Below are positions 19,346-32,128 of a DNA stretch of 64,000 nucleotides, one piece after another. The first letter of the stretch is position 1, and each line of letters begins with the position of its first letter. Both the position numbers and the translations under genes were made by a program. The notes beneath the pieces were generated by a model, which saw only the letters and a list, made by a program, of their open reading frames with translations, was not told the origin of the DNA and searched no databases. The DNA lies in the NCBI GenBank assembly GCA_963575745.1, contig CAUYUJ010021146.1, forward strand, positions 40,855 to 104,854, read 5' to 3'. Source of the stretch: Prorocentrum cordatum. Its lineage: Eukaryota > Sar > Dinophyceae > Prorocentrales > Prorocentraceae.

Positions 19346-20102
19346 GATGATGATGGTTTTCTTTGCGCTGTTCGGCACAGCAATCGGAAGGAATTCAACA
19401 GGCGCGCTAGCTCAAGATGTCCAGACGCCTGAACGGTCTGGTATGTGTATTGTTTTTTCCAGATATGCTTTTCCCTCGCTCCTTCCTCTCCTGCGCGTCC
19501 TCCTCCATGAGACCGCGCCCTCGCGCGCGCAATGCGAGATCGCCGCGCCCGCATTCCACGAGGAAGCTCTACGAGTTCCCGGCGGTAACCAAGGTTGGGG
19601 AAGCGGAGATTACCTCCCGCTCTCCTTCGGCCTTGGCCCGTCGGGGGCTCCTCGAGCTGCATCGTGCAGTCAGGCAGCCCGCCCCTGGCCCGCCGCGCGG
19701 GGGCGCGTGGCGATCGGGCCACTTCGGCGACTTCGGCGAGTCCGAGGTAAGCAGGCCGCCTGCCTTTGTTTGTATTTGTGTGTGTGCATTGTTGCGGCAT
19801 TTTGCCGCGTGGAGCTGGACGGGACGAGCCAGAGTCAATCGATCGATCTGGACCGCTGGGGAGCCAACTTCGGACACTGGGAGTGGGAGTATCTTGCCAG
19901 ACAGGTTGGTAACGCTTGTCACGACGATAAAGATTCTCTAGTTGACATACCATCTGGACCACCTGATCTCTCTCCCACTTTACCTCGCAATCCTGTTGCC
20001 CCATATAACTTTCATCAGTTAAGTGCGCATCTCAAACGTACTCGAGACGATCGATCGTTCTGTGCGAAGTGGAATATCCCTTGTAACATCTCAGACGGCA
20101 AG

Positions 20103-21149
20103 ATGGCTGCCTCATCAGCTGCTGCGGTCCCCGAGGTTTTCGCCATGGACGCCACTGATATGCCCGTTCCAGGAGCCAAGGAGGAGGAGGTCCCAGAGGG
20201 AAAACGTGTCAAAGTTCAGACGGTTCAAGGCCTCGAGGAGGCCATGACTAAGGGGATGGACAAGATCACGACGCTTGTTGCATCTCTGGGAGGTAAGATG
20301 ACTGAGGGCTTCCAATCAACTCATCGGAGCATCACGGACCTAGGCACCCAACTCAATGCTCGTGTTGATTCGGTGGAGAAAAATGTACAGCAGGCGATGA
20401 CGGACCTTGATGTTATCACTAAGAAGGTGGAGGATCAGAGGCTCCAGATTATTCAGCTCCAGCAGACTCCGGCAGGTGGGGCCCCCAGAGCAGGCACGTC
20501 TACGACAGCGTCCTCGGGGGGAACTCGGCAGTCCATGCAGAACTTCACTCCATCATTTGTCGAGCTCAAGGGATGGGTGACGGACTGGCGGGATGCAGAG
20601 AAGCGTCAGGAGGAGATGTTATCACAGCAGGCGTTGAACTCACTACTGAATGAGGTCCTGGCTGGAGAATGGTTCAGCGGTGTGAAGGAGCTTCTGGACC
20701 TGAACCAATCCAAGAGGTTCAACACAGGTCGAGAGGCATGGGGTTATTCGCGTGCTCGGCTCTATTTCCAGAATGGGGTTACCAGTGACCAGCTGTGGGA
20801 TCTCCGTCGTCGACTCGTCGCCGCGATCGCCGACAACAAACTCCAGCACGCTCCCAGGGTCCTCAAGGTCCACGTGGAGGCCCCCCCCTGGAAGAAGCCC
20901 CATCTGGATGCCGCTGGGATCTTTCAGGCAAAGTTCAAGAGTTTCAAGAAGCATCATTCAAATCTCAGGGCTGAGACGGGACCACCGATTACGTTCATGT
21001 GGGGCTCCAGTGACCACTTACCACCTCCAGGGAAGATTGTGGCCAAGTTCTCTCTGCAGAATGGCTGGGAGATTACTCGTGCAATGAATCAGCTTGAGCC
21101 AGGGATCAACATTGATGAGTTGCGAGCGAGGATTTCCAGTACGAACTAG
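20103..21149 (+). CDS. E3 ORF1, gag-like protein (ATG start; probably longer)
   Basis: From the first in-frame ATG this is 348 residues. A predicted coiled coil runs from L-E-E-A-M-T-K to I-I-Q-L-Q-Q, then a Gly/Thr/Ser hinge, then the conserved C-terminal half: F-V-E-L-K-G-W, a Y-S-R-A-R-L-Y-F segment, V-H-V-E-A-P-P-W-K-K and N-G-W-E-I-T. These segments pair with E2 ORF1. The frame is open upstream of the ATG to the element start, and residues there (H-W-E-W, then D-I-P-S) resemble E2, so the true N-terminus is probably upstream and non-AUG or spliced. A GTAAGC at 19748 could be a donor. The stop is TAG-AGG at 21147-21152, in frame with ORF2. Confidence 0.7.
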   Translation: MAASSAAAVPEVFAMDATDMPVPGAKEEEVPEGKRVKVQTVQGLEEAMTKGMDKITTLVASLGGKMTEGFQSTHRSITDLGTQLNARVDSVEKNVQQAMTDLDVITKKVEDQRLQIIQLQQTPAGGAPRAGTSTTASSGGTRQSMQNFTPSFVELKGWVTDWRDAEKRQEEMLSQQALNSLLNEVLAGEWFSGVKELLDLNQSKRFNTGREAWGYSRARLYFQNGVTSDQLWDLRRRLVAAIADNKLQHAPRVLKVHVEAPPWKKPHLDAAGIFQAKFKSFKKHHSNLRAETGPPITFMWGSSDHLPPPGKIVAKFSLQNGWEITRAMNQLEPGINIDELRARISSTN

Positions 21150-21432
21150 AGGTGCCACGACACCATTGCGTCATGGAATGTGCGTCGGGCAGGTGCAGAG
21201 AACGGCCATGACATAATTAATTCACTACGTCGCTTAGATGTGGGACTCGCGGGGTTGTGCGAGTGTCAGTTCCTTTCAGTTCGTGATCTCAGCATGCGAG
21301 GTTACACAATTTTTCGCAGTACTTGTCGGAAGGCTGCGGTGATCATGTCCAAGTCTTGGAGAGACTCGCTCAGAGCCACATATCGTGGCAAAGGTTTTGT
21401 CATTTGTAGTTATTCTAGTGTTACGTTATTGT
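21150..21432 (+). pseudogene. E3 ORF2 part 1: start of EEP endonuclease
   Basis: Immediately after the ORF1 TAG, in the same frame, I-A-S-W-N-V-R-R-A-G begins the endonuclease and L-C-E-C-Q-F carries the catalytic Glu. No ATG lies between the ORF1 stop and this Glu; the first is M-R-G-Y near 21294. The frame is lost near 21430 and continues in another frame. Confidence 0.75.
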
Positions 21433-24400
21433 TGCATATATGCCACATGGGAGTATCAGTACCCTTACGGAAGAACAGTATGAGCATGATGTGTATGAGC
21501 AGATATTGTTTGATATATCCCAAGTGCTTCGCACACATAGGTCTAAGTCCCCGAAGCAGCGGCAGGACCTGGTCTTCTTGACAGATGCTAACGTCGACCT
21601 CGAGCCAGATTCGGAGGTCAACGGCTTCAGAGTTACTGGATCTGGGCTTCTGGAGGCGTCTGGGATTGCTGGGGATTCTACGGAGATTGATACTGGGATG
21701 GAGGAAGGAGCGGATGACGGCAACCCGTATATGACTCAAACAAAACGTGGTGCACGTAAAACAAGACCTCATAGGGTTGTCTCGGGCTTCGAAATTCGAC
21801 GGGCGTCTAGGCTGCAATCTATGAGGAGGGCCCTACTGGACTTCTGCGGGCTCTGGGGCATCAGGATGGAGAACACATTTGGGCAGAGGAGGGTTACTTT
21901 CAAATCAAGTGCGGGGGTGGAGAAGGTACTCGACTATGTTGGTGTCAGCCGTCGTTTACACAGGCAGGATATCACTGTAGGCTGGATGCTGCCTGCGGAA
22001 ATCGGCCACGCCTGGACGGAGCACCCATGCAGCAGATACGAACGTGCGCTGTCTGACCACGCTTGCATAGTTGTTCGCCTGTCTTGTGCACCGTCTGCGA
22101 AGAGACGGACCCAGCCTGCTCGAAAATTCATCCACTTGCAGCCGGTGTCGCAGCTTGAGTTTGCGAAGAACATGGACGATCGGGGCAGTCGTTACCGTGC
22201 TTTGTGCCAGGAAAATGCTGACCCAGAGGACCGCCAGGAGATGTTGGATATGCTGGGACCTGACCTCATAAAGGCCGCCGAGGAGACCCTCCAGAAAGAT
22301 ATCAATCCCAGGAATAATGTGCCAAAGAAATCCGAGATCCACTGGGCCGCCCAGGAAAGTAAACGGGAAGCGCTTCGTCGTGGGGATAGAGAGGAGGCCA
22401 AACGGTGCTCAAAGATAGTGAGGAGAGAAAGAAGGAGGCTGGAGGCAAGAGTACAGAGGTGGAGGACGGAAATGAACACGAGGAGGAGGAGGAGGGCCAA
22501 GACGGAGACGTTGATCCTTGCCAACGGGATGGAGTCTCAGAACCGCGAGGAGTGGGGGGACGAGATATTGGGGCACATGAAGTCTAAGGTGGAGGACCCC
22601 GAGGCCAGAGAGGTGACCCTGCGTGAGCTTCAGTCGCTGCGTGGTCTATGTTCGGGAAGCGGATCCTCAGAGGTGTTCTCGATGTCGCTCCTGCTGCGGG
22701 CGAGGGCGAAGCTGTCCACGGGAAAGGCCCCAGGTCCCGACAACGTGACTGTCACGATGTTGAAACAGCTCTCGTGGGCATCTGTGCGACGTGTTCTGGT
22801 GAGCTTCCAAGGTGTGTATTCCCGCAGGTTATGTTGCCCCGACAGTTGGCGTCAACTAGCTGCCACGCTCATGCCTAAAGAAATGGACATACAACATTTG
22901 ACTGATACACGTGTGCTATGTCTACAGTCGTGTCTTATGAAATGGTACATGACATGTATTGTGATGATGATTGAGAAGAGGATTGAGGAGCACCGACACT
23001 ATGTATGCCTGTACGGATTCAGATCGGGACGTAAAACATCGGAAATCACCAGCGTTGCCAAGAGGCTCAGCCAGCACTCCGCTGTCTGGGGCAAAGGAGA
23101 CAGTTTGTGGCTTGCCAACCTTGATATTTTACAAGCTTTCGATAATGTCACTCCGTGCCTCGCCATGCGCTGTCTTCGTGCTCTTGACATACCTGCTGAT
23201 CTCATTGTGGCGTTGATTGAACCCATGATGGATAATCAGTGCGTGGCCAGCTTCGAGGGCATCGAGGCATCGTCAGCGGTCTATTGGGACAAATCTATTC
23301 GAACGGGAGGAGTAGAGGGACCGATGATTTTTCTTGCAGTTTCTATTGTACTCTGGAGAGATGTGATCGACAGATGGAGGCAGGAAACGCAGTACGGTAT
23401 CACATTGGAAAATGATGAGCGCATGTTCAACGGTGAGCGTATGACCCACAGTTTCTGGGCAGATAATCTTCTGTTGTATGCGAAGACCCGCACTGACCTC
23501 GAGTTGATGGTGCGTGACATGAGTATCCCGCTGATGAATGCAGGAATGACCTGGAAGCCGAAATCTTTGATGTATATTTACTTTGGTGCGCCGCCTGGCA
23601 TCCCGCCGTCCCCCGAGCAGGATATCCGTGTGCTGGTGCCGTCTAGTGACGCTGCTCTTGGGACCCGAGAAGTGGTCCTACCGCGTGTTCAGTCGTTTGA
23701 GATCCTGGGAGCCACTCTGGAGGAGACCTGGAAGGACCACTCGGACTCAGAGGCCATGCTCCAGAAAGCCCAGAAGATGTTCTTTGGGGAAATCGCGTAT
23801 TATCGCTGCTCTGGGATTGACTTGGCTGAAAGATTTACTCGCTATCAAGCTAAAGTGATTGCTGCATTATTATTCAACTGTGAGGGCAGAACGCCCGACT
23901 ATTCTACCATTGCTGCTGTTCACTATTTTGAAGGCAGATGTCTAGCGATAATGTCAGGTCTACGCAAGCGGAGAACTGAAGGCTGGTCTGAGTTTCAACG
24001 TAGGCGATACAAAGCGGGACGACAGAGTTTTGTTGAGCTTGGATTCCGAAGTGCGGTGCAGATATGGATATTTCGTTGTTGGGATTGGGCTAAGGATGTC
24101 TCAGTTGCTGCAAGTATTCGTATGAGGAGATACACAACACACACAGAGGAGGAGGAGGGAGAGACGGTACCAAATCGGCGTCAGAGGAAAACTCGGGCGA
24201 TGGCGGCGGCGGCGGCTTCTCATGCATATCATGTATCTCAGATATCCCAGATGTCGAGTGGCTGTCGTCGGCGGACACCGGATGATCAGCCTGCCATACC
24301 TGAGGAGTCGGACATGTCACGTGAATGGATGATATCTAGGCTGGCCATGCTACATGGAAGGGGGAAGTGGACGGAACATCGTGACACACTTATTCTAGCG

Positions 24401-24502
24401 TTGCCTGCAAAAGATAGGAAGCAACTCACACGCATGAACATGGGCGGCCCTCCCCGTGGACATACTGTGTGGGACTGGTGTTTGTGCGATCTCTTTGGTT
24501 GA
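21433..24502 (+). pseudogene. E3 ORF2 part 2: endonuclease C-terminus and reverse transcriptase
   Basis: About 1020 residues are open. The rest of the endonuclease shows L-T-D-A-N-V, L-D-Y-V and L-S-D-H-A, followed by a long basic linker. The reverse transcriptase shows G-K-A-P-G-P-D-N-V, L-M-P-K, motif A N-L-D-I-L-Q-A-F-D-N (Asp codon 23123), motif B I-R-T-G-G-V-E-G-P and motif C W-A-D-N-L-L-L (Asp 23462, Asn 23465). The connection follows up to H-T-V-W-D-W, the equivalent of the segment before RNase H in E2, and ends at a stop created by a frameshift. Confidence 0.85.
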
Positions 24503-25286
24503 GAGTGGTGCCTCTCGTTCGACAGCTCCGCTGGGTCCCGAGAGAAATATTGCAAGCATTTGCTGACTGTGATTGGTATGCAACACTTGTTCGACTTGTT
24601 TCTTTTACCCAGGCCACCTGGTGTGAGGCACGTGAAGGCGGAGGAGGAGGAGGAGAGAGAGACGAATGAGAGGATGAGCAAACGTATTGCCGCTAATTAT
24701 GAGAATGAAACGGAGTGGAGGTGTGAGAATATTGAGCGTCTTGGGATGGAGATTTTGGGAGATAGTAAGACGGTTGTAAACTGGATGTGTGGTGAGTGGC
24801 ACACTACAAAATACGGTATCGATGCTGTCTGGATGGGGACTGACCTCACCTGCATCGGGACAGAATCTGTATAAGCATTTCTTTCGTGAGGGTAATGAGC
24901 GTGCGGATAGATTGTCGTGGGAGGCCAGAGGTGGCCAAACTATTACTCGATGGTTTGCATATGATAAGTTCCTCAGTACTCGTAAGACTGCTCTCCGTGG
25001 TGCATTCGATGGGGGTGTCAGTAATGAAGGATGTGGAGGTGGGTGGTGGCTTCAGATTGGCGTTGTAGGTAGGGGTTCCAGCGCGCAGGTTGATTTTCCC
25101 ATCTCCTCCTCCTCCTCCTCCTCTTCCTCCTGCACCAGCTCGCACAGCTTCCATTGGCACGATGTGGCCGAGGAGGCGATGAGCTTGCCTCCTGGTAGCA
25201 CAGTAACCTGCTGCGAACTAACTGCCTGCGCTGCCCTGACGAGAGCTGCTGCTAAGGTGGCGTGCGCTCTGCTGCGACCTACCTAA
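24503..25286 (+). pseudogene. E3 ORF2 part 3: permuted RNase H across frameshifts
   Basis: Three frames are needed. G-D-S-K-T-V-V-N-W (Asp codon 24761) is followed, after a shift near 24.80-24.87 kb, by F-R-E-G-N-E-R-A-D (Asp codon 24906), then A-F-D-G-G with G-G-G-W-W (Asp codon 25008) and finally C-C-E-L-T-A-C (Glu codon 25215). The order is the same as in E1 and E2. The insert before the last motif is a Ser-rich run from (TCC)n. The stop is at 25284-25286, and a short 3' UTR ends ACCGCAAACCGCAAAA. Confidence 0.75.
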
Positions 25287-25360
25287 GATGGTGGGGGGCT
25301 CAGTTGCACTGCTCCGCCGATTCGGATTCGGATTCTAGTGGCGGACCGCAAACCGCAAAA

Positions 25361-25615
25361 ACCAAGGTTAACGGTTTACCGCTGGCTCCCAGTCGATGAG
25401 CTAGAGGAGTTCCGGCGCGGGGTGCAGCTAGTTTACCCACCCGCCCGGGCGGACAATGTGGGAACTTTGGACCAGTTGGGCGAACATTCTGAGAGATTTG
25501 AACATTCGTTTTGAGAACCGGTATTTTTCGCACCTGTAGTGGGTTGTGCCGAGCGTGGCTGTGAACTTCTCAGGTCTGCAGCTGCAATATTACTATCGAA
25601 ACATTTGGCGGAGCC

Positions 25616-25697
<82 letters not shown>

Positions 25698-25960
25698 CTC
25701 TTTTTCTCTATCTTCCTTCTTCTTCTTCTTCTTCTTCTTTTTTCCTCCCCCCCCCGTGTTTTCCAGCTCGCGCGTGAGAAAGTTTCCGCCATGTGTTCGG
25801 AGCAGCGCCGTGCGAGGAAAGAGCTCTACGAGGCTTCCAGGGGTAACCTGTTTGACGGTTTACCGCCGGCTCCTCTTCTGCATTCCACGAGGAAGCTCTA
25901 CGAGTTCCCGGCGGTAACCAAGGTTGACGGTTTACCGCTGGCTCCCAGTGATGTCCTACT
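25361..25960 (+). repeat. Satellite A with poly(T) insertion
   Basis: Plus-strand satellite A resumes after E3 and runs to GGCGGAGCCG. There an uninterrupted T tract of 81 bases (25617-25697) and a pyrimidine-rich tail intervene. Satellite A then continues and reaches an empty target site, GGCGGTAACCAAGGTTGACGG, at 25911-25931. No gene is seen. Confidence 0.75.
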
Positions 25961-26540
25961 GCTCCAGCGATTGGGTTACCATTCTCAACAAAACTATCGG
26001 ATACGGAAGCGCATTCTCTACCATCCCCACGCCTGGATATTAGCATGGCGTCCGTCCGACATCCCGCCTTTTACGTGCACCTCCCAGTGTATTGGCAGTT
26101 TTTTCTTTCAGAGTCTTGCTGACCCCCCGATGGGGGACCTTGTTCCTTCTCCTGCCCCTGGCCCGACAACGCAGCAGCACGGCCATATGTTCTCCTCATG
26201 AACGGCGGATTCACAGGGATGCTCGGCCAGATGGCGTCGGTCATGAAAGATACTTGTGGTCAGAGCAAAGTAGAATTCGGAGTGACATATTGTAACTTAT
26301 GAGAGAACATGAAATCGAACGTTTGATCATGCCTCGAAACATGTGTTTGTCGAATACAAGAAGAATAGGCTATTTAGCAAAAACATATCGACGAAAGTTT
26401 TGTCTTTATTTGACATGTTATAATTCGATTCCTCGGCATTGAGCAATTCGTTAGAGCTCTAGTACCTTTCCACCTCATATTCGATCTTACTCCCGCTCGC
26501 CATCCCCATATCAGCTCGATCGGGTACCTATTACTGCGCA
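25961..26540. repeat. No gene; copy of the 15.7/16.1 kb inverted-repeat arm at 26380-26540
   Basis: 25961-26379 is low-complexity-free sequence with no supported gene. From about 26440 the bases AATTCGTTAGAGCTCTAGTA, then TATTCGATCTTACTCCCGCT, match the arm of the inverted repeat at 15.7-16.16 kb, so this is a third dispersed copy. Confidence 0.6.
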
Positions 26541-27228
26541 ACATCGCGGCCCTGGGGGAGCTCGCGCGCGTGGGCAACTCTCTGGCGCAGACCCAGCAGC
26601 AGCCCGCGCCGCCCGCGCCCAATGTCGGGCCGCTGCCCGCCGCGAGCCCTGCGACGCCCGGTGGCCTGACCAACTCGGAGCCGGCTCGGGAGCTCGTGGG
26701 GGCCTTGACCGAGGTGCTTCTGTCTTGCTTTTCTGGCGACTCCAGGCTGCAGCAGGCGACCGCTCGCCTCCAGGACCTTGTGGGCAGCGCGATCCCGACG
26801 TCAACAGCGACAGCGGCGGGCTCTACCACAGGTGTCACGCCCTCAACCCTCTGGCTGCATATCCGATCCTCCAGCAGCTGCAGAACAACATGGCGACGCT
26901 CCAGAGCACGGTGGAGACCCATGGCCAGCAGATCAGCACCATCAACACGACGCTCGCGGGGGCCGCCGAGGACTCCCGTGCCGCGCGCGAGATGACGGAA
27001 CGCATGATGGCGATGCAGCAGTCACTCTTCAGTGGGACCCCTTCGACACCGCCAAGAGCTACCATATCGGCGCCTGCTCTTGCGCCTTCACCACCTGGGC
27101 CGTCATCAGGTGGACCCAGAGTCTCGGGTGCTTCGATACGTCCATCCCTGATGACCCCACTGATGACGGTCAGGGACCACGACCATACCCTGGCGATCTT
27201 GGGGGTGGAGCTCGGCGTCAGAACATGA
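26541..27228 (+). pseudogene. Degenerate coiled-coil ORF, possibly another ORF1
   Basis: The first frame (open from about 26537) reads N-I-A-A-L-G-E-L-A-R-V-G-N-S, a Pro/Ala hinge, then L-T-E-V-L-L-S-C-F-S. It shifts near 26.8 kb to a frame with L-Q-Q-L-Q-N-N-M-A-T-L-Q-S-T-V-E-T, a clear heptad-type coiled coil, followed by a Pro/Ser-rich tail and a stop at 27226-27228. The layout (coiled coil then flexible tail) recalls E3 ORF1, but I see no conserved A-P-P-W-K-K segment. It could equally be a decayed host exon. Confidence 0.4.
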
Positions 27229-28219
27229 CTCAGCTATCCCAGGAGATCAAATGCCTCGATGCCGTACGAGGCTTGGTGGTCTCAGATCCCGCGCTGCAAA
27301 GGCATCTCACAGTGGCAGGTGAAGCTCCAGTCCCTTGGCATGCCAGTTTCTGACACGGCAGGGGCGTCGAATTTCAGTGGGGTCGGCCAGCTCGTGCACT
27401 CCCGACTTCAGCATGTCGGTTCGTGGAGCGAGGTGGACCTGCAGGCTATCACGCTTCAATGAACGTTCCCTACCTCAAACTCGATCCTGACCCACCCCGT
27501 AGCATGGGGCACAGTATGGCTGATGCCCCGTGCAGCTGGAATGATGGTGCCTGTGGTGATTTTCCTCTGGACGGCATATCAGCTGTGTCTCTTGGTTGGG
27601 TTTGCTCGGGCTTCTGCTGAAAGTTTACTGACCGTTGCAATCCAAAGGACCCTAGCCATATTGCCCATGGTGGCCCTACGTGTGGTGTTTGGTCACGCAC
27701 TTCCTGGTGCTACTCAATGGACGGGGCACTTTACAAGCATGCATGGCCAGGCCCACATTTCCGACTACCTCGTCTCCAGCATGACCAATCCTGGTTCTAC
27801 TACTGCCTGGCGAATCATGGGCTTAGCTTGCAGCTGTGTCCCAACCACTGTTGGTTGGTTTGTGTGCGCATCTAGGCTACTAACCTACACGTCGGATCAT
27901 AATAGAGGTGACGGCAACACCCGTGAAGGCCCCGCGGACCCACGTGAGGCCTGATCTCCAATGCTGTTGGTTTTTGTCTACTCTCCCACCCCACCCTTAA
28001 GAACGGGTTTGTGTGTGTGTGTGCTTCCTGTATTTCACATATCTAGACTGCCTCATGTTTGTTGAGGTCCAGCGAAGCCACGCATCACACAGGTTTTCGG
28101 ATAAGTCTTGTTTGCTATGATACGTTTGCATCCTGCTATAGTCCCGAGACACGTTGAATTTCAAGACCCGCGTGGGGCAATCCGCGTGGGCACCTCTGTT
28201 TGGATGTGTGTGTGTGTGC
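27229..28219 (+). other. Mostly unique sequence, no supported gene
   Basis: A 143-codon frame (27523-27954) is rich in hydrophobic residues and could encode two or three membrane-like segments, but it has no homologous motif I recognise and no sign of selection. The stretch from 27955 to 28219 contains (GT)n fragments and no ORF worth calling. Confidence 0.3.
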
Positions 28220-29147
<928 letters not shown>

Positions 29148-29170
29148 TCCGTAGCCATTTTGGGTTCAAG
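29148..29170 (+). other. Relict dinoflagellate spliced-leader sequence
   Basis: TCCGTAGCCATTTTGG is identical to the first 16 bases of the 22-base dinoflagellate spliced leader. The remainder, GTTCAAG, differs from the expected CTCAAG by one substitution and one inserted base. Relict leaders mark genes that were trans-spliced, reverse transcribed and reinserted. It is on the plus strand and points into the GC-rich ORF region beginning at 29171. Confidence 0.75.
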
Positions 29171-31409
29171 TTCCCACCCCCCCGTGGGGGGGGTTGGGAG
29201 CTTGCCGCGTCCGTGGGCTCGAGGGCCCACCTGCTGTTTTGGCCGGGCTGCGGGCGGCGCGGGGCGGCGCGGGCAACCGGGCAGCCGTGCCGTCGCGTGG
29301 CAGCCGGGCGGGCAGACGTGCACGTGGCTGTGCATCCCAGTGCCCTGCCTCCCCGCGGGCTGGGGATGGGGGGTCCACGCGGCCCCAGTCGCGCCGGGGG
29401 CGTGTGGGGGAGTGCCCTTGGCACCCGGCTGCTGGGCCGCAGCCGCCGAGGGCCCCCTCGGCAGCGCCGATGCGGACCCCGTGGGTGAGGGCGTGGGCCC
29501 CGTGGAGGAAGACCCCGAACCCGCTCCCTCCGGCGAAGGCCCGGCCGGGCGCCAGGCCAGCTCCCGCGGAGGGAGCGCCGGTGACGGTGCCGAGGGCGGA
29601 CGCTAGGGCCGGCCCCGGCGACCCCCCCCGGCGGGGGGCGGCGCTCCTGCGCGGGCGGGAGGTGCCGGCGACGGCGCCTCCTGGGTCATGCCGCGCCGAG
29701 GCGCCCGCGCGCGCCGGCAGCCCGCAGGTTGGCAAGGGGCTGGCGGCGAAGGCTACTGGGCGCCGCTTGAGCTGGCGCGGGGTGCGCTCGGGCAGCAGCC
29801 CCAGCGCCTGGGCGCCGCTGCGCCGGCGGGTCGCCCGCGCCGGGAGCGCAGCCCGAGCGAGCGGGCGGCCCGCCTGCGCCGCACCCGCCGGAGCAGCCAC
29901 GCGCGCGGCCGCTCCCCAGCCCCCCAGGGCAGGACGGGCGCACCAAAGCCTGCCGAGGCAGCCGACACGCGCTGCTCCGCGGCGGGCGGCGACGAGCCGC
30001 GAGCGAGCCCCCCCGGCCAGCGCTCCCGCAGCGGCGATTCCAGCTACTTCCCCGCGCGGGCGCCCAGCCGAAGCCGAAGCCGCACGCGGGCACTCCCCGC
30101 GGAAGGGGCGCTTCTTGCAGGGCCAGGCGCGGCGGCGGCGGCGACGGCTGCCCCGGCCTGCAGTGGCAGCAGCTCCAGCGGCTTCGAGAGCGGCTCCCCG
30201 GGGGCGGCGCCGCGGGCTCCCGCGGCGGCTCTGCCGGGAGCAGGGGCCCCGAAGGCGGCTCCGCCTGCGTTGGCAGCGCTGGGAGCTGGGGCTCCGACGG
30301 CAGCTCCGCTGGCAGCGGCAGCGCCGGGGGCAGGGCCCGGCGGCGGCGCGGCCACCGCGGCGGGCGACGGCGCGGGCGGCGCGCCGCGGGCGACGGGCCC
30401 GAGGAGCCCGCAGGCGGCGCCCCCCGCGGCGCCCCCCGCGGAGGCGGTAGCGGCGGCGCTCAGGGCGAGCGGCTGGGGCTTCGCGGCCGAGGGGGTCGCG
30501 GAGGGCGTCCTGGCCGAGGCGGTGGCTGCTGGCCTCCTCCGCTGGGAGGGCCGCCGGCGCTCCTGCTAGACGCAGGCGAGCACCCCGTCGAGCGCGAGTA
30601 TGATGGGCTCAACTGGGCGCAGCTCGCAGGCCAGCCGGACGCGGCAGGCGCACTGGGCTCCTCTGCCCCGGCCACCCCGCGGGGCGAGGCGAGTTCCGCG
30701 GGGCTGGTGGTCGGGGGGCAGGCGGAGAGGCGCGCGGCTGCGGCCGCCGCCGTCGCTACCCCGCCGCGGGCGCGGGGCCAGACGGACTCCGCAGCAGAGG
30801 CTCCGACGGCCGCTCCGCCTGCGGCGGCAGCGCCAGGAGCGGGGGCTCCGACGGCTGCTCCGCCTGCGGCGGCAGCGCCGGGAGCGGGGGCCCCGACGGC
30901 TGCTCCGCTTGCGACGGCAGCGCCGGGGGCGGGGGCTCCGCCGGCGGCGCCGCCGGGAGCGGTAGCGCCGGGGGCAGAGCCGGTGCAGCGGCGGCTCTGG
31001 GCTGACCTGGCGGCGGAGGAGGAAGAAGCCGCCAGACTCGACGCCCTGCAGGCGGCGACCCTGCCCGCGGGGGGCGCGCGGGCTTGGAGGCGCGGCCGCC
31101 GGGGCCGCCCCGGGCGCCGCGGCGGCAGCGCGCGCGGCGGCGGCTCACCGCGCCGCGGAGGCCGCGCAGGCGGTGGCCTTGGCTGCGGCCGCGGACGCGG
31201 CGGCCGCGGAGGCTGCCGAGGGGCTGCGCGAGGCGGTGTGCGCCACCTTCCAGCGCGGCTGGGCGCCTGTCAGGGTCGCCGCGCGCCACCTCGGCCTGCC
31301 GGAGGGCCAGCGCCTGCCCGCGGCCCGCGGCCGGGTGGCGCGGCAGGTGGCGCGCCTGGCTGCGGCGCAGCTCCTCGAGCTCGCCGAGCTGCTGGGCGCC
31401 GCAGACTAG
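29171..31409 (+). other. Very GC-rich Ala/Pro/Arg-rich ORF cluster, possible processed gene copy
   Basis: Downstream of the relict leader, three plus frames carry long Ala/Gly/Pro-rich frames: about 29194-30450, 29688-30569 and 30707-31409 with shifts between them. The end shows a more protein-like segment (A-E-G-L-R-E-A-V-C-A-T-F-Q, then A-R-H-L-G-L-P-E-G, ending A-E-L-L-G-A-A-D). No family is recognised. GC richness alone keeps frames open, so coding status is uncertain; shifted frames favour a decayed retrocopy. Confidence 0.35.
30797..30985 (+). repeat. 45-bp coding-type minisatellite (15-residue unit)
   Basis: About four units of 45 bp translate to repeats of A-P-T-A-A-P-P-A-A-A-A-P-G-A-G with changes mostly in later copies. 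A related set of about three units lies at 30210-30345. The period is a multiple of three, so length changes would keep frame. Confidence 0.7.
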
Positions 31410-31556
31410 CCGCGCGGCGCCGGGCTGCGCAAAGCCGCAGCCCGGCTGAGCACTGCTGCTTTTGCTGCTTCCTTCTCCTCTTATTCCCCTCCCTTCCCCT
31501 GCTGCTCTCCTCTTTCCTCCTAAGCCACGGGGCGACCTTCTCGCGCTGGTAAGGAA

Positions 31557-31957
<401 letters not shown>

Positions 31958-32036
31958 TGGGTGTGGATTTGGGTGTGTTTTTGGGTGTGGGCGTGGGTGT
32001 GGGCGTGGGCGCGGGTGTGGGCGTTGGCGTGGGCGT

Positions 32037-32128
32037 GGGCTTCCCTCGCGCGGGCCATCTCAACGTTGCGTGGATGCTGCATGGGCTTCCCTCGCGCGGG
32101 CCATCTCAGCTCTGCGTGGATGCTGCAG
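32037..32128 (+). repeat. 46-bp tandem duplication
   Basis: GGGCTTCCCTCGCGCGGGCC begins at 32037 and again at 32083, each followed by ATCTCA and a GCGTGGATGCTGCA stretch. No coding meaning is seen. Confidence 0.8.

Larger units (their letters stand above)
19598..25360 (+). mobile_element. LINE-like retrotransposon E3, frameshifted
   Basis: E3 is about 5.76 kb with ORF1, endonuclease, reverse transcriptase and permuted RNase H. The left flank ACCAAGGTTG (19588-19597) and right flank ACCAAGGTTA (25361-25370) form a 10-bp target duplication with one mismatch. The unoccupied satellite with the same left flank (from CATTCCACGAGGAAGCTC) is at 25881-25926, which defines both ends well. Four or more frameshifts break ORF2. 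Confidence 0.85.

Noticed and set aside
19748-19820. Intron with donor GTAAGC in E3 ORF1
   Set aside because: The acceptor side is unclear and the other copies have no matching donor; kept only as a possibility in the ORF1 start discussion.
29160-29180. GGGTTCAAGTTCCC resembles a tRNA T-loop / B box
   Set aside because: No matching A box, acceptor stem or anticodon arm; the spliced-leader match to the 16 bases before it explains it better.
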